This document shows positions 1-4,645 of a stretch of DNA of 6,212 bases, in pieces. The DNA is from an uncultured Collinsella sp. (GTDB lineage Bacteria > Actinomycetota > Coriobacteriia > Coriobacteriales > Coriobacteriaceae). Position 1 is the first letter of the stretch; every line of letters begins with the position of its first letter. The notes under the pieces were generated by a model. The model did not search any database. It was not told the origin of the DNA and saw only the letters and a program-made list of their open reading frames with translations. The stretch covers positions 1-6,212 of the forward strand of contig UROM01000106.1 in NCBI GenBank assembly GCA_900549455.1, given 5' to 3'. Both the position numbers and the translations under genes were made by a program.

Positions 1-49
1 ATCTACACTTATGCGATCGTCGGCAGCGTCAGATGTGTATAAGAGACAG
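1..49 (+). other. Illumina Nextera i5-side adapter (artefact)
   Basis: Bases 1-8 are the end of the P5 adapter (ATCTACAC). Bases 9-16 (TTATGCGA) are the i5 index; I recall this as Nextera XT S522. Bases 17-49 are the read-1 transposase adapter, ending in the 19-base Tn5 mosaic end AGATGTGTATAAGAGACAG. This is library construct and not part of the genome. Biological sequence begins at about base 50, and any reading frame running through this stretch is spurious. Confidence 0.98.
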
Positions 50-83
50 TGCTGGGACTCCGCCGCTAGCGTCGCCTCAGACC

Positions 84-126
84 CAAAACCACGACAAAGA
101 GGACAGGCACCTTTGTGGTGGTTTTG
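84..126. repeat. REP-like hairpin repeat, copy 1 (inverted)
   Basis: The arm AAAACCACGACAAAG (85-99) pairs with CTTTGTGGTGGTTTT (111-125) over 15 positions with a single G/G mismatch, and C84-G126 can extend the stem. The loop reads AGGACAGGCAC. The same element recurs at 1042-1080 and 3082-3122 with the loop in the opposite orientation, so this copy is flipped. T-runs on both sides make it a possible bidirectional terminator. Upstream, bases 52-69 read in one frame as a possible C-terminal tail ending in TAG, which is too short to call a gene. Confidence 0.85.
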
Positions 127-152
127 CTCGCGTGGATGACTCGGGTTACAAT
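124..152 (+). promoter_or_regulatory. Candidate sigma-70 promoter for the B3/4 gene
   Basis: TTGCTC (124-129) and TACAAT (147-152) are separated by exactly 17 bases. The -10 box matches TATAAT at five of six positions; the -35 box is weaker. Transcription would begin near 159 and leave an untranslated leader of about 138 bases before the ATG at 297. The -35 hexamer overlaps the last bases of the upstream hairpin repeat. Confidence 0.5.
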
Positions 153-166
153 ACGCCTGACATATC

Positions 167-265
167 GTCCCCTTCTCCGGATGGGGACAGCGCAAGCGCT
201 CTTGTGACGGCACCGTAGGACTTTGAAGGTGGCCGTCGTAAGGGCGCTTTTTGTTTAGGCGCCCT
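167..265 (+). promoter_or_regulatory. Structured 5' leader, class unknown
   Basis: The leader can form several hairpins in a row. GTCCCC (167-172) pairs with GGGGAC (183-188). AGCG and CGCT (189-192 and 197-200) form a small stem. GACGGCACC (206-214) pairs with GGTGGCCGTC (228-237) with one bulged G. AGGGCGC (241-247) pairs with GCGCCCT (259-265) around a T-rich 11-base loop. The last hairpin is not followed by a T-run, so it is not a standard terminator. I could not match the whole to a known riboswitch class. It may be a regulatory leader or simply GC-rich folding. Confidence 0.35.
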
Positions 266-296
266 CACTCGGGCGCGCACAATGAAGGGAGAGCGT

Positions 297-1016
297 ATGA
301 AGAGCTTTATTGCCGAGGATTCATTCTGGGAGCTGTTTCCGCAGGCAGCGGTCGGTGTTGTGGTCGTGGAAGGCATGAAGCCCACGGCTCAGATTCCTCA
401 AGAGGACGTGGATGCGATTGCGGCGTTGCTCGACCGCGCCAATATCGATGCGGAGCGTCATCTGACCAGCGATACTATCAGCGAGAACGCGCCGGTCAAG
501 GCATGGCGCGAGGCCTATCGTCTGTTCAAGACCAAAAAGGGCGCGCGTTGCTCAATCGAGAACTTGCTCAAGCGCGTGCTCAAGGGCAAGCCGGTCGGTC
601 ATATCACACCGGCGGTGGATATTTACAACACGGTATCGCTGTCCTACGCGCTGCCCGTTGGCGGCGAGGATTTGCATGCGATTGAGGGAGATCTTCGCTT
701 GAAGGTGACCGACGGCGGCGATGCGTTCCTGCCTCTTGGCGAGGATGCGGATGACCCGACGCTGCCCGGCGAGGTCGCCTACATCGACGATGCGGGCGCC
801 GTGTGCCGCTGCTGGAACTGGCGCGACGGTGTTCGAACGGCCCTGTCCGACGATTCGGCCGACGCGTTCCTGGCGATTGAATGTGTTGAGCCCGAGCGCA
901 TGGGGGACTGTCAGGCCGCCATCGATCGCTTAGTCGAGCTGCTTGAGCGCTATTTGGGAGCGACGGTTGTCGTTAAGACGCTTGTGACCCGCGACAATCC
1001 CTGTGTGGAGCTGTAG
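297..1016 (+). CDS. B3/4 (tRNA-binding-like) domain protein
   Basis: This 239-residue protein resembles the stand-alone family carrying the B3/4 domain. That domain is otherwise found in the beta subunit of phenylalanyl-tRNA synthetase, where it takes part in editing of mischarged tRNA. The free-standing members have no settled function; a role in tRNA or amino-acid quality control is inference. Recognisable parts are the N-terminal 'F..LFPQAAVGVVVVEG' strand-helix start and the central 'PVGHITPAVDIYNTVSLSYALPVGG' stretch (described here by its ends: PVGHITPAVDIYN and SLSYALPVGG), typical of B3/4 proteins. An ATG at 282 is also in frame, but the Shine-Dalgarno GAAGGGAGAG (284-293) lies over it and correctly spaced before the ATG at 297, so 297 is preferred. 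The gene has its own candidate promoter and is followed 25 bases later by a terminator-like repeat, so it is probably monocistronic. Confidence 0.8.
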   Translation: MKSFIAEDSFWELFPQAAVGVVVVEGMKPTAQIPQEDVDAIAALLDRANIDAERHLTSDTISENAPVKAWREAYRLFKTKKGARCSIENLLKRVLKGKPVGHITPAVDIYNTVSLSYALPVGGEDLHAIEGDLRLKVTDGGDAFLPLGEDADDPTLPGEVAYIDDAGAVCRCWNWRDGVRTALSDDSADAFLAIECVEPERMGDCQAAIDRLVELLERYLGATVVVKTLVTRDNPCVEL

Positions 1017-1041
1017 CGGCGCCTAGAACCTATTGATGCCC

Positions 1042-1081
1042 AAAATCACCACAAAGGCGCCTGTCCTTTGTGGTGATTTTT
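1042..1081. repeat. REP-like hairpin repeat, copy 2, probable terminator
   Basis: A perfect 15-bp stem is formed by AAAATCACCACAAAG (1042-1056) and CTTTGTGGTGATTTT (1066-1080) with a nine-base loop GCGCCTGTC. TTTTT at 1077-1081 ends the plus-strand copy and the left arm gives a T-run on the minus strand, so it has the form of a bidirectional intrinsic terminator. It sits 25 bases after the B3/4 stop codon and would end that transcript. It is the best preserved of the three copies. Confidence 0.85.
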
Positions 1082-1083
1082 AT

Positions 1084-1162
1084 GTTGATGGGTCAACAAA
1101 TGAGGCACGCAGGGCCGGCGGTCGCTGGATACGGCTAAGATGTTTACCCGTTAGCATTATGC
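1084..1162 (+). promoter_or_regulatory. Candidate operator palindromes upstream of marR gene
   Basis: Two short perfect inverted repeats lie in the region before the MarR gene: GTTGA-TGGG-TCAAC (1084-1097) and GCAT-T-ATGC (1154-1162, 22 bases before the start codon). MarR dimers usually bind short palindromes in their own promoter, so either could be an autoregulatory operator. I see no convincing -35/-10 pair in the same region. These are short enough to occur by chance. Confidence 0.25.
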
Positions 1163-1184
1163 AAGCGAAAGGCGGTCGTCTCCC

Positions 1185-1634
1185 ATGCAGCAGAGCGACG
1201 AGACACGTTTCGAGGACTTTGTCGGACTGATCAGCGGACTCTACAAGGAGATCCAGCGCATTAAGACATCTGAGGGCGCAAGGCTGGGCCTTAAGGGCTC
1301 CGACATTATGTGCCTGTACTATCTTGAGCGCAGCAAGGACGGTCTGACTGGTGCCGACCTCGCCCGCATGGCTGGCGTGACCCGCGCTGCCGTCTCGCGC
1401 ACGCTGGCGCATCTGGAGGAGGGCGGCTACGTCGAGGTCGACGATTCGACCGATGCCGCCGTTAAGTATCGCGCCCCGGTTCGCCTGACCACGTTGGGCG
1501 GCGAGAGCATGAACGAGGCCGATCGCATTATTCGCGAGGTGCTCGACACCACCGGCAAGGCTATGGGCGTGGAGCAGCGTGAGCAGATGTATGCGTCGCT
1601 GCGTACGATTCTCAACACCTTGCGCGAGCTGTAG
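1185..1634 (+). CDS. MarR-family winged-helix transcriptional regulator
   Basis: A 149-residue protein of normal MarR length, expected to bind DNA as a dimer in the cytoplasm, often as a ligand- or oxidant-sensitive repressor. The winged helix-turn-helix is clear: helix 2 'LTGADLARMAG' at 54-64, recognition helix 'VTRAAVSRTLAHLEEGGY' at 65-82, and a wing at about 83-103 containing K94, R96 and 'PVRLTTLG'. The flanking helices (about 5-30 and 106-149) would form the dimer interface. A single cysteine (C43) is present; whether it senses anything is unknown. GAAAGGCGG (1167-1175) is a fair ribosome binding site nine bases before the ATG. The target is unknown; likely candidates are itself and the DegV gene 119 bases downstream on the same strand. 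Confidence 0.92.
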   Translation: MQQSDETRFEDFVGLISGLYKEIQRIKTSEGARLGLKGSDIMCLYYLERSKDGLTGADLARMAGVTRAAVSRTLAHLEEGGYVEVDDSTDAAVKYRAPVRLTTLGGESMNEADRIIREVLDTTGKAMGVEQREQMYASLRTILNTLREL

Positions 1635-1722
1635 GGCCGCCTAGGCATTTGCTTCCCATTAACAACTGCATCGTCCCGTTTGGGCGCGTGTACCGTGCCG
1701 GGATATTGCTGTCAAAATTCCC

Positions 1723-1739
1723 TGCGCGAGGTCCGCGCA
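1723..1739 (+). other. Small hairpin abutting the degV-family ribosome binding site
   Basis: TGCGCG (1723-1728) and CGCGCA (1734-1739) form a perfect 6-bp stem with a five-base loop. It ends two bases before the AAAGGA ribosome binding site (1742-1747). It could affect translation or mRNA stability, but its role is a guess. Confidence 0.35.
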
Positions 1740-1753
1740 AGAAAGGATTCGCT

Positions 1754-2608
1754 ATGTCCGTCCGCATTATTACCGATTCCGCAAGCGATATGTCGCCGGC
1801 GGAGCACCCGGCATTGGCTGTTTTGCCGTTGTCCGTCACCTTTGGCACCGATGTGTACATGGATGGCGTCGACATCGATCATCAGCGCTTTTACGAGATG
1901 CTCGTGGAGCGCGATGAGCTGCCCAAGACCGGTCAGGTCAACCCGTACGCGTTTTCGCAGGCTATCGCCGAGGTTCGTGAAGCCGGCGATGAGGCTGTGA
2001 TTATTACCGTGGGCGCTAAGCTTTCGGGCACCAACCAGAGTGCCCGTACCGCACTTGCCGAGGCACCGGGCGGCGACGTGTTCGTGGTAGACAGCAACAA
2101 CGTTACCCTGGGCGAGCGCGTCCTGGTCGAGTATGCGCTGCGCTTGGTGGACGAGGGCCGTAGCGCGGCCCAGATCGCGGCGGCTGTCGAGGCCGTGCGC
2201 GACCGTGTGGTGGTTATCGGCCTGCTCGAGACGCTGGAGTATCTGGTGCGCGGCGGTCGTCTGTCTGCTGCGGCCGGCGCCGTGGGTACGCTGCTCAACG
2301 TAAAGCCTGTGGTGGCTGTCGAGGACGGCTTGATCGTGCAGCTGGGCAAGGCGCGCGGTTCCAAGAACGGCCGCAACCTGCTGAATCAAAAGGTCGAAAA
2401 GGCAGGCGGCATCGACTTTTCCATGCCGCTGGCGCTCGGCTATACGGGCCTTTCGGATGCGGTGCTCAAGAAGTATATCGAGGACAGCGCGGCACTGTGG
2501 GCTGGCCACGCCGAGGGCGAACTGCCCGTCCACACCATCGGCGCCACCATCGGCACCCACGTAGGTCCCGGTGCCGTAGCCGTAGCCTTCTTCCAGTCCG
2601 CCAACTAA
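1754..2608 (+). CDS. DegV-family fatty-acid-binding protein (FakB-like)
   Basis: This 284-residue protein is a full-length DegV-family member. Such proteins bind a single fatty acid; in the FakA/FakB system the bound fatty acid is phosphorylated by the kinase FakA to acyl-phosphate for phospholipid synthesis. Family signatures are in order: 'RIITDSASDM' at 4-13, 'TGQVNP' at 59-64 (where many members have TSQPS), 'LSGTNQSAR' at 90-98 whose S91 matches the carboxylate-binding serine, 'LEYLVRGGRLS' at 161-171, 'LNVKPVV' at 181-187, and 'IGTHVGPGA' at 266-274 with the conserved H269. An in-frame ATG exists at 1649, but AAAGGA (1742-1747) lies six bases before the ATG at 1754 and the protein then begins as the family does. 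No fakA gene is in the window. A possible co-transcription with the MarR gene is suggested only by order. Confidence 0.93.
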   Translation: MSVRIITDSASDMSPAEHPALAVLPLSVTFGTDVYMDGVDIDHQRFYEMLVERDELPKTGQVNPYAFSQAIAEVREAGDEAVIITVGAKLSGTNQSARTALAEAPGGDVFVVDSNNVTLGERVLVEYALRLVDEGRSAAQIAAAVEAVRDRVVVIGLLETLEYLVRGGRLSAAAGAVGTLLNVKPVVAVEDGLIVQLGKARGSKNGRNLLNQKVEKAGGIDFSMPLALGYTGLSDAVLKKYIEDSAALWAGHAEGELPVHTIGATIGTHVGPGAVAVAFFQSAN

Positions 2609-2621
2609 CCGACCCGCCAAC

Positions 2622-2711
2622 AAATGATCCCTTGGGGACGGAGGAAAATGGATCATCGACCGCACGGAGGCCGCGAATGATCCAGTTTCCTCCGTCCCCA
2701 AGGGATCATTT
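2622..2711. repeat. 90-base palindrome, two inverted REP-like units
   Basis: Arms 2622-2656 and 2677-2711 are reverse complements over 35 bases with one A/G mismatch, around a 20-base loop. Each arm is itself bounded by ATGATCC and GGATCAT, so the element is two smaller palindromic units facing each other, the layout called a BIME for REP elements. The right arm runs into TTTCTTT, so it could terminate the DegV transcript, whose stop codon lies 13 bases upstream. It ends 20 bases before the ribosome binding site of the alkyltransferase gene. The core GGGGACGGAGGAAAA differs from the other repeat family in the window. Confidence 0.9.
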
Positions 2712-2745
2712 CTTTATGCTGTTAATGCGGAGAAGGGAGCGAGCG

Positions 2746-3066
2746 ATGGCGTCTGAGGGCTTTTTTGAACGGGTGTACGAGGTGGTCGAGCAGATCCCCG
2801 AGGGGATGGTCGCCACGTATGGTCAGGTGGCGTTGCTTGCCGGTCGTCCACGAAGTGCGCGCTACGTGGGGTATGCCCTGCATAGCAATCCGCGCCCCGG
2901 CGAGATTCCCTGTCACCGCGTGGTGTTTGCCGACGGGCGTATATGCGAGGGTTTTGCTTTTGGCGGTCCCGATGCTCAACGTGAGCTTTTGCTAGGGGAG
3001 GGTGTGGCGTTTAGGGACGACATGCACGTCAATCTGGGCGCTTGTCGCTGGCCTGCCGGACTCTAA
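2746..3066 (+). CDS. Compact O6-alkylguanine-DNA alkyltransferase (MGMT) family protein
   Basis: This 106-residue protein is the C-terminal DNA-binding and active-site domain of the MGMT/Ogt family, without an N-terminal domain. The family removes alkyl groups from guanine O6 by transfer to a cysteine; related alkyltransferase-like (ATL) proteins only bind the lesion and carry tryptophan in place of the cysteine. Here the PCHR motif is intact (55-58, C56). Key residues match human MGMT in spacing: Y25 (Tyr114), arginine finger R39 (Arg128), hinge N48 (Asn137) and C56 (Cys145). The segment after PCHR ('EGFAFGGPDAQRELLLGEGV', 68-87) resembles the ATL style more than Ogt. Starts at 2716 and 2725 are in frame, but GAAGGGAG (2732-2739) fits the ATG at 2746. 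No promoter is visible between the palindrome and the gene, so it may depend on read-through. Whether it repairs or only flags lesions is unsettled. Confidence 0.88.
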   Translation: MASEGFFERVYEVVEQIPEGMVATYGQVALLAGRPRSARYVGYALHSNPRPGEIPCHRVVFADGRICEGFAFGGPDAQRELLLGEGVAFRDDMHVNLGACRWPAGL

Positions 3067-3081
3067 CAGCTCGTTCGTGTC

Positions 3082-3122
3082 AAAACTACAACAAAGGTGC
3101 CTGTCCCCTTTGTGGCGGTTTT
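3082..3122. repeat. REP-like hairpin repeat, copy 3 (degenerate)
   Basis: AAAACTACAACAAAG (3082-3096) faces CTTTGTGGCGGTTTT (3108-3122). Two mismatches and one G-T wobble interrupt the 15-bp stem, so this copy has decayed relative to copy 2, whose orientation it shares (loop reads GGTGCCTGTCCC). It begins 15 bases after the alkyltransferase stop codon and ends in TTTT, so it may still terminate that gene. Confidence 0.8.
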
Positions 3123-3127
3123 CCGTT

Positions 3128-3151
3128 GTAGGTTTACCGAGGCTAACTTAT
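3128..3151 (+). promoter_or_regulatory. Possible DtxR/IdeR-type metal regulator site
   Basis: TAGGTTTACC (3129-3138) and GGCTAACTTA (3141-3150) face each other with two bases between. Each resembles half of the DtxR/IdeR iron box (half-site GGCTAACCTAA), with eight or nine matching bases. The spacing between the half-sites is about five bases longer than in the classical 19-base box, so it is not a canonical site. It lies just before an isolated ribosome binding site and short reading frame. Confidence 0.3.
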
Positions 3152-3160
3152 GGAGAAGCT

Positions 3161-3190
3161 ATGGCGGCGAATATTGATGCTACAAAGTAA
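3161..3190 (+). pseudogene. Nine-codon reading frame, possible gene stump or leader peptide
   Basis: A GGAG (3152-3155) lies five bases before an ATG at 3161 that opens a frame MAANIDATK ending in TAA. The arrangement of possible regulator site, ribosome binding site and start codon looks like the front of a gene, but the frame stops after nine codons and no continuation is seen in any frame downstream. It may be the stump left by a deletion, a short leader peptide, or chance. From here to the hairpin at 3306 (3191-3305) I see nothing convincing. Confidence 0.25.
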
Positions 3191-3305
3191 ACCACGGTGA
3201 ACTATATTGTATTCAGCAACGGAGCAGGCAATAGGCGATGAAAAAGCCTGCCCTGTTGAGTTTGATTCGCATCCCTCCCCTCTGTGCGATTCAACGGTGT
3301 ACTTC

Positions 3306-3348
3306 GGGAACGGGCCCGCTGGCAACTGACTGCCGGCGGGCCCGTCCC
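3306..3348. terminator. Strong GC-rich hairpin in convergent intergenic region
   Basis: The arm at 3310-3324 (ACGGGCCCGCTGGCA) pairs with 3331-3345 (TGCCGGCGGGCCCGT) over 15 positions with one G-T wobble and a six-base loop; GGG (3306-3308) and CCC (3346-3348) extend it around a bulged A. Only a weak T-run (GTTT, 3350-3353) follows on the plus strand. A second small hairpin, CCCCG-TTTGT-CGGGG, overlaps its end at 3346-3360. It could end transcripts entering from the left. Confidence 0.5.
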
Positions 3349-3392
3349 CGTTTGTCGGGGGAGTGCAATGGGCAGAGTCGAACCGGTCGGGC

Positions 3393-3425
3393 ACAAATAA
3401 GGGCGGACGCCATAGCGCCCGCCCT
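3393..3425 (-). terminator. Intrinsic terminator of trpS
   Basis: On the minus strand the stem AGGGCGGGCGC (3425-3415) pairs with GCGTCCGCCCT (3410-3400) with one A/C mismatch and a four-base loop, and is followed by TTATTTG (3400-3394). It lies 33 bases after the trpS stop codon, the expected place for that gene's terminator. Confidence 0.75.
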
Positions 3426-3458
3426 AAAGCAATCGATAGCTCAAGCCCGCAAATCGCT

Positions 3459-4508
3459 CTAGTACACCATGCCCATGGCGTCCCGAACCTCGGCCAGGGT
3501 CTGCTCGGCGATCTCGTTGGCGCGACGGTTGCCCTCGTGCAGGACGTCCTTCACATAATCCAGGTCGTTCTCGTAGCGCTGACGGCGCTCGCGGATCGGC
3601 GCGAAATACTCGTTGACGGCCTCGGTCACGTACTTCTTGAGCTGGCCGGAGCCGCCCATACCGATCTCCTCGGCAATCTCAACCTCGGAGCGACCGGTGC
3701 AGATGGCAGCGGTCGAAAGCAGGCCGGACACACCGGGGCGGTTCTCGGGGTCGAATGTGATCATGCGCTCGGAGTCGGTCTGGCTCTTCTTGATGCGCTT
3801 GGCCGTCTCCTCGGCGGTCATCGAAATATTGATGGCGTTGCCGTAGCTCTTGCTCATCTTGCGACCGTCCAGGCCGGGCAGCAGCGGGGTCTCGGAAAGC
3901 AGCGCGTCGACCTCGGGGAACACCTTGCCGTAGCGGTTGTTAAAGCGGCGAGCGATGGTGCGGGTAAGCTCGATGTGCGGCAGCTGGTCGCGGCCGACGG
4001 GCACTACATTGCCCTTGCAGAACAGGATGTCGCAGGCCTGGTGCACCGGGTAGGTGAGCAGAAGGCCGGTGAGCTCGTGGCCCGATGCCTCCATCTCGGC
4101 CTTAACCGTGGGGTTGCGCGCCAGCTCGGCCTCGGAGACCAGCGACAGGAACGGCAGCATGAGCTGGTTGGCGGCGGGCACGGCGGAGTGTGCGTAGATC
4201 ATGGTCTTGTCGGGGTCGATACCGCAGGCAAGGTAGTCCATGACCATGTTGTACACGTTGTCCTGGATGTGCTCGGTGGTGTCGCGGTCGGTGATGACCT
4301 GGTAGTCGGCGATGAGCACGTTGGTCTTGGCGCCCATGTTCTGCAGCTCCACGCGGCCCTTGAGGGTGCCAAAATAGTGGCCCAGGTGCAGGCGGCCGGT
4401 GGGGCGGTCGCCGGTAAGCATGGTGAACTTCTCAGGCGTCTTTGCCAGGCCCTCGCGAATGGCGTTGCTCTTTTGCAGCGCGACTTCGTAGCTGTTCTCG
4501 TTTGGCAT
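3459..4508 (-). CDS. trpS: Tryptophanyl-tRNA synthetase
   Basis: This cytoplasmic class I synthetase attaches tryptophan to tRNA-Trp using ATP. The 349-residue length is normal for bacterial TrpRS. The nucleotide-binding start 'TGDRPTGRLHLGHYFG' (32-47) holds the HIGH motif as HLGH (41-44). 'VGRDQLPH' (171-178) is the conserved segment after the tryptophan pocket, and KMSKS is at 217-221. The frame is open back to 4628, but AGGAG lies just before the ATG at 4508 and the extra N-terminal residues are not family-like. The 137 bases between it and the upstream transferase gene on the same strand show no clear promoter, terminator or T-box, so the two may be co-transcribed. It is convergent with the alkyltransferase gene and has its own terminator at 3393-3425. 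It appears intact. Confidence 0.97.
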   Translation of the reverse strand: MPNENSYEVALQKSNAIREGLAKTPEKFTMLTGDRPTGRLHLGHYFGTLKGRVELQNMGAKTNVLIADYQVITDRDTTEHIQDNVYNMVMDYLACGIDPDKTMIYAHSAVPAANQLMLPFLSLVSEAELARNPTVKAEMEASGHELTGLLLTYPVHQACDILFCKGNVVPVGRDQLPHIELTRTIARRFNNRYGKVFPEVDALLSETPLLPGLDGRKMSKSYGNAINISMTAEETAKRIKKSQTDSERMITFDPENRPGVSGLLSTAAICTGRSEVEIAEEIGMGGSGQLKKYVTEAVNEYFAPIRERRQRYENDLDYVKDVLHEGNRRANEIAEQTLAEVRDAMGMVY

Positions 4509-4645
4509 GATTGCTCCTAACGTATGTTCATGGCTCAAGATGATAACGCGTTTATTACAGGGGCGGGAGAGGGGTGGCTTGTGGGATGGGTGCGGCGCAG
4601 CTGCGCTTGGCCAACGGTGCCTGGGCACATCCTCGGCAGCTTGTC

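Noticed and set aside
52..69. Possible C-terminal tail of an upstream gene ending in TAG
   Set aside because: Only five codons lie between the adapter and the stop, which is too little to support a call.
33..218. Plus-strand reading frame of 61 codons at the left end
   Set aside because: It starts inside the sequencing adapter and crosses a hairpin repeat; it cannot be a real gene.
221..265. T-box-like element (GAAGGTGGCC followed by a hairpin with T-run)
   Set aside because: The T-box core needs GGTGGNACCGCG; here the bases after GGTGG do not match, no specifier stem is visible, and the T-run is inside the loop rather than after the stem.
3364..3395. tRNA 3'-end-like string (GGTTCGACTC on the minus strand), possible tRNA gene or integration-site remnant
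   Set aside because: The T-arm stem does not pair, no matching acceptor strand lies about 70 bases away and no integrase is present.
3238..3462. 74-codon plus-strand frame starting MKKPALLSLIR
   Set aside because: It runs through the strong hairpin at 3306-3348 and the trpS terminator and has no good ribosome binding site.
3363..4520. Long 385-codon plus-strand frame opposite trpS
   Set aside because: It is the complement of trpS. The minus-strand frame has all synthetase motifs, while this one has repetitive low-information composition typical of antisense frames in GC-rich DNA.
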